Positions 56,997 through 64,000 of a stretch of 64,000 nt of DNA are shown here, one piece after another. The translations under genes and the position numbers were made by a program. How positions within the stretch are numbered: the first letter of the stretch is position 1; each line of letters opens with the position of its first letter. Under the pieces are notes generated by a model. That model saw only the letters and a list, made by a program, of their open reading frames with translations. It was not told the DNA's origin and searched no databases. The stretch comes from Streptococcus himalayensis. Its GTDB lineage: Bacteria > Bacillota > Bacilli > Lactobacillales > Streptococcaceae. The stretch lies in assembly GCF_001708305.1 (NCBI RefSeq), contig NZ_CP016953.1, positions 2,003,501 through 2,067,500 of the forward strand. The letters are read 5' to 3'.

Positions 56997-57692
56997 TTAT
57001 TTCAATAAATTCAATCGTTTTTCCAATTGATTGAGAGGGATTGTTTTCTTTGGTTGTTGGGCTTCCAGTTTTGCCTGCATCTTCACTAGTAAGTCGTGAT
57101 GGGCTGTAGTGCGGCTGAAAGAATAGCTCTTAGACTCTAACTCCTGTTCCTGATGGTTATCAAAAAGCACCTTATCCGCAAAGCCAAGCTCCACAGCTTT
57201 TTTGGCATTGAACCAAGACTCTGAATCCATCAAATGAGAAAGCTTGGCCCTTGACAGTCCAGTTTTCAGCTCATAAGCATTGATAATGGATTCTTTGATT
57301 TCACCCAGCATCTCAATCACTTTTGCCATATCCTTGGCTTCACCTTGAGCGACTGTCCAAGGGTTGTGAATCATCATCATGGCAACTGGACTCATGGATA
57401 CGGTTGTTCCTGCCATGGCAATGACACTAGCAGCACTTGCGGCTAAGCCATCAATGATGACATGGACATTGTCCTTATAATCCATAAGCATGTTATAAAT
57501 TTGAGCAGCCGCAAAAACATCACCCCCTGGACTGTTGATCCAGAGGATGATATCACCTGTTCCTGCTTGTAAATCATTCTTAAAGAGTTGTGGAGTGACT
57601 TCATCGCCAAACCATGTTTCGTCCGCAATCTGCCCTTCAATCCGAAGGGTGCGAACATCCCCTTCATCTGTAAAATTCCAAAATTTACGCAT
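56997..57692 (-). CDS. ClpP-like head maturation protease
   Basis: A 231-residue S14-type serine protease. It has INSPGGDVFAAAQIYNML near 51, the nucleophile in DGLAASAASVIAMAG near 82 (Ser about 88), His in MMMIHNPWT near 107 and an Asp in MDSESWFNAKKAVELG near 152. Cleaves the capsid scaffold region. Starts inside the portal gene's end (8-base overlap). Confidence 0.94.
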   Translation of the reverse strand: MRKFWNFTDEGDVRTLRIEGQIADETWFGDEVTPQLFKNDLQAGTGDIILWINSPGGDVFAAAQIYNMLMDYKDNVHVIIDGLAASAASVIAMAGTTVSMSPVAMMMIHNPWTVAQGEAKDMAKVIEMLGEIKESIINAYELKTGLSRAKLSHLMDSESWFNAKKAVELGFADKVLFDNHQEQELESKSYSFSRTTAHHDLLVKMQAKLEAQQPKKTIPLNQLEKRLNLLK

Positions 57693-58962
57693 TCTCTTCC
57701 TCCTCTCCTTGTTTAGTTTCGATGGATTGTTTCATAAAACCACCCGCATCCTTTAATTTTGTCATGTTTCCGTTAATCAAGTAAAGATTTCCTCCTTCTT
57801 CATCTGAAATAAGGTTTAAGTCCTCCAGCTCACGGATGTCATTCGTTGAGAGCCAGCCATTCTGTCGTGCAATCGCATACCCATTCATGCGGCTTTGGTA
57901 ATCGCCACGAAGAAGGCCATCCACATTGAACTTCACAAAGTACGTTTTCTTTTCTTCGGGTAAAAAAAGAGACCGCTTGAAGGCTTGTTCCAGACGAACC
58001 ACCCAAGGGTCTAAGGTATATTTGACAAATTCAAGGGATTGTTGCTCGATATTTGAAAAAGACGACTTCTCCAAGTCCCCCACCATGTGAGGTGGTATGC
58101 GATAGAGCCGTGCGATTTCGTTAATTTGAAACTTTCGTGTTTGTAAGAACTGCGCCTCTTCTGGTGGTATCCCAACTTGAGTGTACTTCATTCCTTCCTC
58201 TAAGACCGCCACCTTATGAGCATTTGTGACCCCATTATAAACCGCATTCCACGAATCACGGACTCGTTTGGGGTCTTTTAAAATACCTGGGTGCTCTAAG
58301 ACACCACCTGGATTTGCCCCATTCTTGAAAAAGGAGGCTCCATAGTTTTCCGTAGCCAAGGTCATCCCAATGGCATTTTTCGCAAGGGCGATTGGAGAAT
58401 AGCCAATCAAGCCATCAAAGCCAAGACCAGGGACATGAAGCACATCCTCCGATTTCAAAATGACAGCTCCCTTCTCCGTGAAGTTTGGATTTTCTTCAGT
58501 CTGTCGTTGGTATTTGTAATAAAGTTTACCTGTATCATCACGGTGGACTGACATCTTATCTGGCAAAAGTGGGTAGAGGCTGATGACATTGCCACCTCTG
58601 TCTCGGATAATTTGAACATAGGCATTCCCCCAAATTAGGAGATGCGTCATCACTGTTTCTCGAAAGACAAAGGAGGACATCTCAGGATTGGGTTCATCAT
58701 GAAGCAAAAAGTAAAGGGGATGAACAGTCTTTTTCTCCTTTCCAGTCTTGGTTCTCTCATAAACATGAAGAGGTAACGAAGCTACTGCTTCAGCCAAAAT
58801 TCGCACACAGGCATAAACGGCCGTCGTCTGCATGGCCTTAAACTCATCTACGTTCTCCCCACTGGTCGTGCGTCCAAATAGGTAGGAGAAATCCTGACCT
58901 TCATAGCTATTTTGTGGTTTATCTCTAGCCCTTTTTCGTCCAAATAAATCAAGTATTCCCAT
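57685..58962 (-). CDS. Phage portal protein, HK97 type
   Basis: A 425-residue portal with YACVRILAEAVASLPLHVYE near 50, HDEPNPEMSSFVFRETVMTH near 89, WGNAYVQIIRDRGGNV near 110 and FQINEIARLYRIPPHMVGD near 280. Dodecameric ring at the head vertex. GAGGAG site. Confidence 0.95.
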   Translation of the reverse strand: MGILDLFGRKRARDKPQNSYEGQDFSYLFGRTTSGENVDEFKAMQTTAVYACVRILAEAVASLPLHVYERTKTGKEKKTVHPLYFLLHDEPNPEMSSFVFRETVMTHLLIWGNAYVQIIRDRGGNVISLYPLLPDKMSVHRDDTGKLYYKYQRQTEENPNFTEKGAVILKSEDVLHVPGLGFDGLIGYSPIALAKNAIGMTLATENYGASFFKNGANPGGVLEHPGILKDPKRVRDSWNAVYNGVTNAHKVAVLEEGMKYTQVGIPPEEAQFLQTRKFQINEIARLYRIPPHMVGDLEKSSFSNIEQQSLEFVKYTLDPWVVRLEQAFKRSLFLPEEKKTYFVKFNVDGLLRGDYQSRMNGYAIARQNGWLSTNDIRELEDLNLISDEEGGNLYLINGNMTKLKDAGGFMKQSIETKQGEEEENA

Positions 58963-58985
58963 AGTTCCTCCTCATTTTGGGTACG

Positions 58986-59010
58986 AAAAAAGCACCTCGT
59001 GAAGTGCTCT
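58986..59010 (-). terminator. Terminator of the RelE/RelB-type toxin-antitoxin pair
   Basis: AGCACTT-CACG-AGGTGCT-like stem then TTTTTT on the minus strand, right after the toxin stop and before the portal gene. It marks the pair as an independent unit within the late operon. Confidence 0.7.
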
Positions 59011-59012
59011 CG

Positions 59013-59351
59013 TCATTTATTAAATAATTTAGCCCAATTTTGCTTGGAACTCAATATTCTAGCAACGTAGACATCATGGTTCTCAATGTAGTAAAAGGCC
59101 AAGTAATTCTCAATTGGCATGTAACGATAGCGTTTACCATCATTTGTCAACTCACCATAGCCTCGACTAGAAACTAATGGACAAGCTTCTGGAAATGTTT
59201 CCAATGTTTCGAGTGCCGTTAAAATAAGGTCTAGTTTGCCATCTGCCGATTGTTGACTGTAGAAATTGAGTACAATATAGTCGTATATCTCTCGTAAATC
59301 TTTCTTCGCTTGATCCGTAAGAGAAACATGGTAACGTTTATGATTATCCAA
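59013..59351 (-). CDS. RelE/ParE-family toxin
   Basis: A 112-residue toxin with YHVSLTDQAKKDLREIYDYI at the start, the ParE/RelE helical hairpin near 30-55, and the C-terminal YRYMPIENYLAFYYIENHDV and VARILSSKQNWAKLF strands. RelE types cut mRNA on the ribosome; ParE types poison gyrase. Sequence does not decide between them. I use TTG (59351), 8 bases after AAGGA; it overlaps the antitoxin stop. Confidence 0.88.
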   Translation of the reverse strand: MDNHKRYHVSLTDQAKKDLREIYDYIVLNFYSQQSADGKLDLILTALETLETFPEACPLVSSRGYGELTNDGKRYRYMPIENYLAFYYIENHDVYVARILSSKQNWAKLFNK

Positions 59352-59637
59352 GACCAAATTCCTTTCTCACATCTGCTAAAGAAGTCAGCTTACCTTGCTC
59401 AATTTCTTGATGACCAAGCAGAATCTCTTTTTTCAAATCCTCAAAGGCAACTTGGTACTGCGTTTCCTGTGTGTCACTGGAGACAAACTCTTTAGGGTCA
59501 ACTGCACCTGTCGCAATTTTACGAAGGGCTGCATTGAACACATCAGATAAGGTTAGCTTTTCATCCGCTAATATTTCTTTTGTCTGTTGATAAAAAGTTG
59601 AATCTGCTCTAAAGTTAACGGGTTGTGTGCTTGCCAT
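59344..59637 (-). CDS. RelB/DinJ-family antitoxin
   Basis: A 97-residue protein with the ribbon-helix-helix start VNFRADSTFYQQTKEILADE and LTLSDVFNAALRKIAT, the RelB/DinJ pattern. Its C-terminus (ADVRKEFGLG) should wrap the toxin. AGAGGTGATT site. The antitoxin comes first and its stop is inside the toxin start. Confidence 0.88.
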   Translation of the reverse strand: MASTQPVNFRADSTFYQQTKEILADEKLTLSDVFNAALRKIATGAVDPKEFVSSDTQETQYQVAFEDLKKEILLGHQEIEQGKLTSLADVRKEFGLG

Positions 59638-59700
59638 AGTGAATCACCTCTTTGTAAAGATATTTTGTAAATACATTCTATCATGCTTATGTTTCAAATT

Positions 59701-59826
59701 CAACTAAAAACTCAAAATTCCTCGCTCATCATAGACACTTCCTCCATCACCTTGATGGCGAATACAGCGGTCAAGTCCCATAATGAGTGCCACAATCCCA
59801 TCAATCTTCTCAATGGACTTTTCCTT
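59701..59826. repeat. 126-bp direct repeat of the terminase 3' end, outer copy
   Basis: Matches 60558-60683 at 119 of 126 positions; all seven differences lie in the first 46 bases, and the remaining 80 are identical. The pair brackets the second toxin-antitoxin unit. Confidence 0.9.
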
Positions 59827-59874
59827 TGAAACAAATGTTGAATCAAAATCAACTGATAGAATGGTTTCCAACAT
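59704..59874 (-). CDS. 56-residue chimeric ORF ending in a copy of the terminase C-terminus
   Basis: Starts at ATG with GGGAG upstream, reads MLETILSVDFDSTFVS, then continues EKSIEKIDGIVALIMGLDRC to GILSF, which is identical to the end of the large terminase. The DNA of this part repeats 60558-60683 with 119 of 126 bases the same. It may be a translated remnant or an inert scar. Confidence 0.55.
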   Translation of the reverse strand: MLETILSVDFDSTFVSKEKSIEKIDGIVALIMGLDRCIRHQGDGGSVYDERGILSF

Positions 59875-59888
59875 AACGCACTCCCTAC

Positions 59889-60224
59889 CTATAAAAATAG
59901 TTTTGCGTAATCGCTCTTAGATGGTAACAAATGCGAAACATTCACCACCTTTTCTTTTTCATCAATAGAATAAAAAATAATATAGCGATTGTTGGCTACT
60001 AAAATGCCTCTAGTTTTAACGTTTTGGGATATTTGAGTGTTCACTTTAGCATCCGCATCAAAACCCCTTTCAGGAAAAACTTCAAGACTACGTAATCCTT
60101 TTACCAGTTCCTTTACAGTATTCTCCGCAGATTGTTCACTTAGAAGCACATTTTTGATGTAATCCCTAATACTTTCTATTTGATCAAAAATATCATTAGG
60201 TACTTTGACTAGATACTTATCCAA
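59889..60224 (-). CDS. RelE/ParE-family toxin of the second toxin-antitoxin pair
   Basis: A 111-residue protein with YLVKVPNDIFDQIESIRDYI at the start, GLRSLEVFPERGFDAD near 47 and the C-terminal NRYIIFYSIDEKEKVVNVSH and LLPSKSDYAKLFL. It is related to, but clearly different from, the toxin at 59013. I use TTG (60224) after GAGGAG; it overlaps the antitoxin stop exactly as in the other pair (CTTGGATAA). Confidence 0.87.
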   Translation of the reverse strand: MDKYLVKVPNDIFDQIESIRDYIKNVLLSEQSAENTVKELVKGLRSLEVFPERGFDADAKVNTQISQNVKTRGILVANNRYIIFYSIDEKEKVVNVSHLLPSKSDYAKLFL

Positions 60225-60498
60225 GCAAACTCTCCTCAATTTTATCCAATGTCATATAGTTGCCTGCTTGAATATCCGCAAGATTTTTATCTATTTTAGC
60301 CCCAAGTTCAGAGATTAACTTTTCACGAATTAAATCATCCGTTGCTTTCTCCAACAACAGTTCATTACTTGGACTAAACAATAAAGAACCATCACTAGCT
60401 TTATAAACAGTATATTCTTGGCCAATTTCAATCCCTAGCTCTTTTGGAATTGTAAGGCTAATTGAATTGCCAACTTGCCTTGTTTTTACTACCGTCAT
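60217..60498 (-). CDS. AbrB/MazE-type (SpoVT) antitoxin of the second pair
   Basis: A 93-residue protein with the swapped-hairpin DNA-binding start VVKTRQVGNSISLTIPKELG and a C-terminal acidic helix region. ATG at 60498 follows GGAGGAATATT. AbrB-type antitoxins can pair with RelE toxins in streptococci. Upstream is a near-palindrome at 60522-60540. Confidence 0.86.
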   Translation of the reverse strand: MTVVKTRQVGNSISLTIPKELGIEIGQEYTVYKASDGSLLFSPSNELLLEKATDDLIREKLISELGAKIDKNLADIQAGNYMTLDKIEESLLG

Positions 60499-60521
60499 AA
60501 TATTCCTCCAACGCATATATC

Positions 60522-60540
60522 GTGTATACATAGTGTACAC
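60522..60540 (-). promoter_or_regulatory. Near-palindrome upstream of the AbrB-type antitoxin, likely operator
   Basis: GTGTACACTATGTATACAC, symmetric at most positions, about 24 bases before the antitoxin start. Antitoxins of this type usually repress their own promoter from such a site. Confidence 0.55.
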
Positions 60541-60557
60541 CTTTTAGGGAATGATTG

Positions 60558-60683
60558 CAACTAAAAACTAAGTATTCCCCGCTCATCGTAGACACTTCCG
60601 CCGTCACCTTGATGGCGAATACAGCGGTCAAGTCCCATAATGAGTGCCACAATCCCATCAATCTTCTCAATGGACTTTTCCTT
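60558..60683. repeat. 126-bp direct repeat of the terminase 3' end, original copy
   Basis: The genuine last codons of the large terminase and 3 bases beyond. Partner copy at 59701-59826. Confidence 0.9.
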
Positions 60684-62153
60684 ATCTGGCTTTATGTTGC
60701 CAGCTGGGTCTTGTCGCATGACGACATTTTGTGCCATCCATTTGAGAACAGGATGACCACCATGTTGGACTTTCCCCTCCATCATCAGTTTGTACAGTTC
60801 TTTGGACGGTGGACTCATGTCCTTGTAGCCTTGTCCAAATGGAATCATCGTTAAGCCCATAGCTTCTAAGTTCTGCACCATTTGAGTCGCATTCCAACGG
60901 TCATAGGCAATTTCCTTGATGTGATAGATCTCAGAGAGCTGCTCAATAAATTTCTCAATAAAGCCATAATGAACAACGTTTCCTTCTGTTGTCTTGAGAT
61001 AACCTTGACGCTCCCAAACGTCATATAAAACATGGTCACGACGACATCTTAGCTCCAAAGTATCTTCTGGCAACCAAAAGAAAGGTAAGATAATATAGTT
61101 CTCCTTCTCATAGCGTGGTGGAAAGACTAAGACAAAGGCTGTAATATCCGATGTACTTGAAAGGTCAAGACCCGCATAACAGTCACGACCTTTAAGGAAG
61201 TCATAGTCTATTGGGATATTTCCTTTATCATAAACGTGTTCAGGAATCCAAGCTACACTTGAACTTGTCCACATATTTAGTCGGAGTTGCTTAAAAACAT
61301 TCTCTTCAGCTGGATTGTCAAGTGCCTGCCTATAGGCTTCTCGCACTCGGTCAAGACCAATGGTATGCCCAAGAGACGGATTGGCTTTCATCCAGTTAGC
61401 TTCATCATTCCAATCGCCCTCATCAGACAGGTCGTATACCACTGGATAAAAGGACGTGTCCTTCTTTCTTCCTTTTAGAATATCCAGAGCCTTGGTATGA
61501 AGTTCATAACAGATGGAGTTTTTATCCGTTCCTGCAGTTGTGATGATGAAAAAAAGCGGTTGTTCACGAGCATCTCCAGAGCCCTTGGTTAAGACATCAT
61601 AGAGATGGCGATTGGGTTGGGCGTGGATTTCATCAAAGACAAGACCAGAGACATTGAGACCGTGCTTGGTGCCAGTCTCGGCAGACAAGACTTGGTAAAA
61701 ACCAGCGTTTGAATAGTTGACGATGCGCTTGGTTGCCCCCATAATCTTGGAACGCTTTTCAAGTGGTCGGCTCATCAAGACCATTTGTTTGGCGACATCA
61801 AAGACAATCGAGGCTTGATTTCGGTCACATGCCGCTCCATATACTTCGGCACTTGCTTCATTATCCGCATAAAGAAGATAAAGAGCGATAGCGGCTGCTA
61901 GTTCACTCTTGCCATTTTTCTTTGGAATCTCAATATAAGCTGTTAAGAATTGACGGTTGCCATCTTCTTTCACTATTCCAAAGAGGTCACGGACAATCTG
62001 TTCCTGCCACGGCAGAAGATCAAACTTCTGTCCTGCCCACTTGCCTTTGGTGTGGGAGAGGTTATTGATAAAAGTTACTGCCCTATCTGCCTTTGCCTTA
62101 TCGTAATGTGAGGTTGGAAGCATAAAAGGACTTGGTTCATAATGATAGCTCAT
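60561..62153 (-). CDS. terL: Phage terminase large subunit
   Basis: A 530-residue packaging motor. ATPase half: Walker A-like PKKNGKSELAAA near 79, Walker B in VSGLVFDEIHAQ near 172, coupling motif FIITTAGT near 205. Nuclease half: AGLDLSSTSDITAF near 330 with the first metal-binding Asp, and late acidic residues near 410 and 500. It cuts and pumps phage DNA. Starts inside the terS stop. Complete despite the copy of its 3' end downstream. Confidence 0.95.
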   Translation of the reverse strand: MSYHYEPSPFMLPTSHYDKAKADRAVTFINNLSHTKGKWAGQKFDLLPWQEQIVRDLFGIVKEDGNRQFLTAYIEIPKKNGKSELAAAIALYLLYADNEASAEVYGAACDRNQASIVFDVAKQMVLMSRPLEKRSKIMGATKRIVNYSNAGFYQVLSAETGTKHGLNVSGLVFDEIHAQPNRHLYDVLTKGSGDAREQPLFFIITTAGTDKNSICYELHTKALDILKGRKKDTSFYPVVYDLSDEGDWNDEANWMKANPSLGHTIGLDRVREAYRQALDNPAEENVFKQLRLNMWTSSSVAWIPEHVYDKGNIPIDYDFLKGRDCYAGLDLSSTSDITAFVLVFPPRYEKENYIILPFFWLPEDTLELRCRRDHVLYDVWERQGYLKTTEGNVVHYGFIEKFIEQLSEIYHIKEIAYDRWNATQMVQNLEAMGLTMIPFGQGYKDMSPPSKELYKLMMEGKVQHGGHPVLKWMAQNVVMRQDPAGNIKPDKEKSIEKIDGIVALIMGLDRCIRHQGDGGSVYDERGILSF

Positions 62154-62623
62154 AAAATACCTCCTAACAAATCTTCCATTTCATCACCATTACCAACTTC
62201 TGAATCCATCGTCGCTAATCGGTTTCGTGCCGATGGTGTCAAACCAAATTGTTCACAGAATTTAAGCATGATTTTGAGGTTCGTCTGGCTAATAGAAACC
62301 TGTGGCACTTGTTGGAGATAACCGTTCGGAGTCTTGATGATCGAGCCGTGTTTTGAAAGAAACTCTTCCGCTTCTTTCCAGCGTGCATAGGCTTGGCAAT
62401 ACCCTGCAAAGGCTGTCATGTCCATATCGGTCAGCAACCCCATCTGTTCCAAGATTTTCCCCATCCGTTTCCATTCCTTCTTGGCATCGTCTTCAAGCCA
62501 CTGGGGGCAACGTGGGACTTTCTTTTGGGGTTTAACCTCCTTGGTAGGTAGAGGTCGTTTGCCTGGATTTCCTTCAAGTATTTTCAAATTGGTCGGCTTT
62601 GGTTTCCGCCCTCTAACTGCCAC
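62150..62623 (-). CDS. terS: Phage terminase small subunit, P27 family
   Basis: A 157-residue protein starting (at GTG 62623) MAVRGRKPKPTNLKILEGNP, the P27-family hallmark, with CPQWLEDDAKKEWKRMGKIL near 45 and SISQTNLKIMLKFCEQFGLT near 118. AAAGGAGG lies 8 bases before this GTG and inside the alternative GTG start at 62644, so the shorter form is right. Recognises the packaging site. Confidence 0.93.
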   Translation of the reverse strand: MAVRGRKPKPTNLKILEGNPGKRPLPTKEVKPQKKVPRCPQWLEDDAKKEWKRMGKILEQMGLLTDMDMTAFAGYCQAYARWKEAEEFLSKHGSIIKTPNGYLQQVPQVSISQTNLKIMLKFCEQFGLTPSARNRLATMDSEVGNGDEMEDLLGGIL

Positions 62624-62646
62624 GTTCTCACCTCCTTTTGGCACAA

Positions 62647-62670
62647 GAAAAAGGCTTCCCTTGAAACCTT
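62647..62670 (-). terminator. Possible terminator between the DUF4314 gene and terS
   Basis: AAGGTTTC / GAAGCCTT stem with one wobble, then Ts on the minus strand. Confidence 0.5.
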
Positions 62671-62874
62671 CTATATCTTTTCTACTCTGTCAATTCCATA
62701 TAGTACATTCAAGCTCTGCCCATTATCCCAAGTGACAATAAGAGAACCAATATCATCCACACCAGTGACCGTTCCAAGTGTTCCTACTGGGACTGGGTGA
62801 GGATCATCCATGTGAACTAACCGAACTCTTGTCCCCTTTGGATACTGATGTTGAATACTCTCAAGATAAACCAT
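62671..62874 (-). CDS. DUF4314-like small phage protein
   Basis: A 67-residue protein with PKGTRVRLVHMDDPHPVPVG, GTLGTVTGVDDIGSLIV and WDNGQSLNVLYGIDR: an SH3-like barrel of the DUF4314 type, common beside terminase genes. Start at ATG 62874, overlapping the stop of the gene before it (TGATG). Confidence 0.8.
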   Translation of the reverse strand: MVYLESIQHQYPKGTRVRLVHMDDPHPVPVGTLGTVTGVDDIGSLIVTWDNGQSLNVLYGIDRVEKI

Positions 62875-63137
62875 CAATACCCTACTTTCTCAAACTCTTT
62901 GGAAACTTCGCTCCACAAAAATTCCGTATCGTCGTAGATACAGCATGCTTCTAGTTCCGTAAAACCACCTCGTTCAATTCCACTTGTAATATCATCTAGT
63001 AAGTCATTGATTTGATTAAGGTTTTCCTGTTCAATCACATCTAAGGCAAATTCTCGTGACTTACTATAGTGCTGCTTCATCACCATTAAGTGAATAAAGC
63101 AGGTATCAATAATCTCATTAAGTTCAGCTCTTGTCAT
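62874..63137 (-). CDS. Small phage protein of unknown function
   Basis: An 87-residue acidic, mainly helical protein (MTRAELNEIIDTCFIHLMVM at the start, EACCIYDDTEFLWSEVSKEF near the end). AAAAGGAGT site before the ATG. Coupled to the DUF4314 gene. I recognise no family. Confidence 0.75.
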   Translation of the reverse strand: MTRAELNEIIDTCFIHLMVMKQHYSKSREFALDVIEQENLNQINDLLDDITSGIERGGFTELEACCIYDDTEFLWSEVSKEFEKVGY

Positions 63138-63201
63138 TATTGTGACTCCTTTTCTTTTGGTAGCTGTATATTACCGTAAGTTGCCACACTTATCCAGTCA
63201 T

Positions 63202-63296
63202 TCGTTGACTTTTTTTGACGCTAGAATCGTTTGACTGAAAAGATTTTCAAATAATTCAGCTTTGATTTGCGCCATCTAACTACCACGGTATCACCT
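63202..63296 (-). pseudogene. Scar made of a terS start remnant joined to a methyltransferase end remnant
   Basis: 63243-63296 matches the first 54 bases around the terS start (62581-62634) at about 80%, still encoding VVRWRKSKLNYLKIF against AVRGRKPKPTNLKIL. 63209-63229 is identical for 21 bases to 63697-63717 at the end of the methyltransferase gene. The two pieces are joined in one line, in a 195-base gap without an intact gene. Confidence 0.65.
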
Positions 63297-63308
63297 TCAT
63301 TTCATCAG

Positions 63309-63328
63309 AAAAAGGGCTCTCGCCCTTT
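63309..63328 (-). terminator. Terminator after the 93-residue phage gene
   Basis: AAAGGGC / GCCCTTT stem with 4-base loop, Ts on the minus strand. Confidence 0.8.
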
Positions 63329-63333
63329 CGTTC

Positions 63334-63615
63334 TTATCCTAGAGAAGCCACCGACTTTTTGAAAGTTTGTTCTGCTTCTTCTGCCTCTACAAGTTTTTCC
63401 ATTTCCTCTGGTGTTGGCTGACCTTTACAAAACTCCCATAATTCTTCATGGGCTTGTCGCATACATTGTAGTGCCATCTTTGCGATGTCTGCCATTGCCC
63501 AAGCGTGTCCTTGTCTGCCTTCTCGTGCAGCTTTTTGTGTGGCTTTTGAGTAGCGTATAACTGCTTTTGTTTCAATTTGAATTCCCTCAAAGGCTTGTTC
63601 TCTTGTTTCGTACAT
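63334..63615 (-). CDS. Small phage protein of unknown function
   Basis: A 93-residue helical protein starting MYETREQAFEGIQIETKAVI, with AWAMADIAKMALQCMRQAHE and an acidic end. AAAGGAG site. It lies between the methyltransferase and the packaging genes and has its own terminator. I recognise no family. Confidence 0.75.
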   Translation of the reverse strand: MYETREQAFEGIQIETKAVIRYSKATQKAAREGRQGHAWAMADIAKMALQCMRQAHEELWEFCKGQPTPEEMEKLVEAEEAEQTFKKSVASLG

Positions 63616-63691
63616 CTGGGTTCTCCTTTTGTTTTCTTGTGTACAGTTTACCTCTGAAGAGAACTTATATCCAGTCTTTTTTGCGAATGGT

Positions 63692-64000
63692 TCACTCTTT
63701 TTTTGACGCTAGAATCGCTTTTCCAATGGCATATACAACTGTCACGGTTACACTATTTCCAGCCTGTTTATAGAGTTGAGCATCTGAGTTGACTGCTTGT
63801 GCTTTTTCAAAAAGGTCATCTGTAAAACCTTGAAGCCTAAAGCACTCTCGTGGGGTTAACCGTCTGATTTTCACCACACGTCCATTCCACACCACAGCTC
63901 CCATCTGCCCACCACAAGAAAGATTATGGGAGATACCTTTTCCCACCCTTGCTCGTCTAGTTGGTGAGCTTGGATAGGATAAATCAACGGAATCGCCAAT
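63692..64000 (-). CDS. C5-cytosine DNA methyltransferase, C-terminal 102 residues (runs off the right edge)
   Basis: The frame is open to base 64000: GDSVDLSYPSSPTRRARVGK leads into GISHNLSCGGQMGAVV, then the conserved motif IX-X region RRLTPRECFRLQGFTDDLF and KQAGNSVTVTVVYAIGKAI. This is the end of a m5C methyltransferase (Dcm type), common in streptococcal phages as an orphan enzyme against host restriction. The catalytic PC and ENV motifs are beyond the window. Confidence 0.92.
   Translation of the reverse strand: MGDSVDLSYPSSPTRRARVGKGISHNLSCGGQMGAVVWNGRVVKIRRLTPRECFRLQGFTDDLFEKAQAVNSDAQLYKQAGNSVTVTVVYAIGKAILASKKE

Larger units (their letters stand above)
38850..64000 (-). mobile_element. 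Prophage (siphovirus type), left end with integration module; right end outside the window
   Basis: All genes from 39034 to the right edge are on the minus strand and form the late operon and integration module of a temperate phage: terS-terL, portal, protease, capsid, connectors, tail, lysis, recombinases. The host/prophage border lies between the HAD gene (38840) and the recombinase stop (39034); the exact att core cannot be set without the other end. Lysogeny and replication genes must be beyond 64000. Confidence 0.93.

Noticed and set aside
59701..60683. CRISPR-like or attachment-site interpretation of the 126-bp repeats
   Set aside because: Only two long copies, both being the coding 3' end of terL; this is gene-end duplication around cargo.

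Overview
The window reads as a chromosomal segment of a low-GC oral-type Streptococcus carrying part of a prophage. The gene neighbourhoods point to Streptococcus: the accessory Sec/Asp secretion locus with Gtf3, the glmU-nudF-macP-mtnN cluster, a MacAB-like efflux operon beside gor, thiI next to a NifS-type desulfurase, and an L21-Prp-L27 operon with a cleavable L27 leader. The mix fits the mitis/sanguinis/parasanguinis side of the genus; I cannot name a species from sequence alone.

Layout. (1) 1-9.3 kb, minus strand: glycosylation and accessory secretion of a serine-rich repeat adhesin. The order of transcription is GT8 glycosyltransferase, a second GT8 gene split by an IS630-family element, a 62-residue single-span membrane protein, gtf3, secY2, asp1, asp2 and the first 32 codons of asp3. 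The adhesin itself is not in the window. (2) 9.3-12.3 kb, minus: glmU-nudF-macP-mtnN, feeding UDP-GlcNAc and wall synthesis and running almost directly into the glycosyltransferases. (3) 12.8-25.2 kb: folT under a tetrahydrofolate riboswitch, a MacAB-type efflux operon, gor, bioY, a GntR/aminotransferase-fold regulator that lacks the usual PLP lysine, a YjbR-like protein with cutC, an amino-acid-binding lipoprotein, and a degenerate ISL3-family element. (4) 25.2-38.8 kb: rplU-prp-rpmA, nifS-like/thiI/hydrolase, budA, AI-2E/TPR pair, a lactonase, mmuP-mmuM behind a MET-box-like site, and a hotdog thioesterase with a HAD phosphatase. Several degenerate MITE-like repeats lie between these genes.

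(5) From about 38.85 kb to the right edge, all minus strand, is a siphovirus-type prophage seen from its integration end. In order of transcription (right to left) it holds the 3' end of a C5-cytosine methyltransferase, small early-late genes, terS, terL, two toxin-antitoxin pairs, portal, ClpP-like protease, HK97 capsid, connector and tail genes, tape measure, Dit, a 1472-residue tail/receptor protein, holin and a two-domain endolysin. A recombination module of a Zn-finger HTH protein, a SHOCT protein and two large serine recombinases follows. The tail chaperone has a -1 slippery heptamer that would make a GT fusion not visible as a normal ORF. One toxin-antitoxin pair lies between two 126-bp direct repeats of the terminase 3' end. 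The prophage abuts the 5' end of the HAD gene, which starts at TTG.

Starts were chosen from Shine-Dalgarno spacing and stop-start overlaps. Function calls rest on recognised motifs and remembered family features; no database search was possible.
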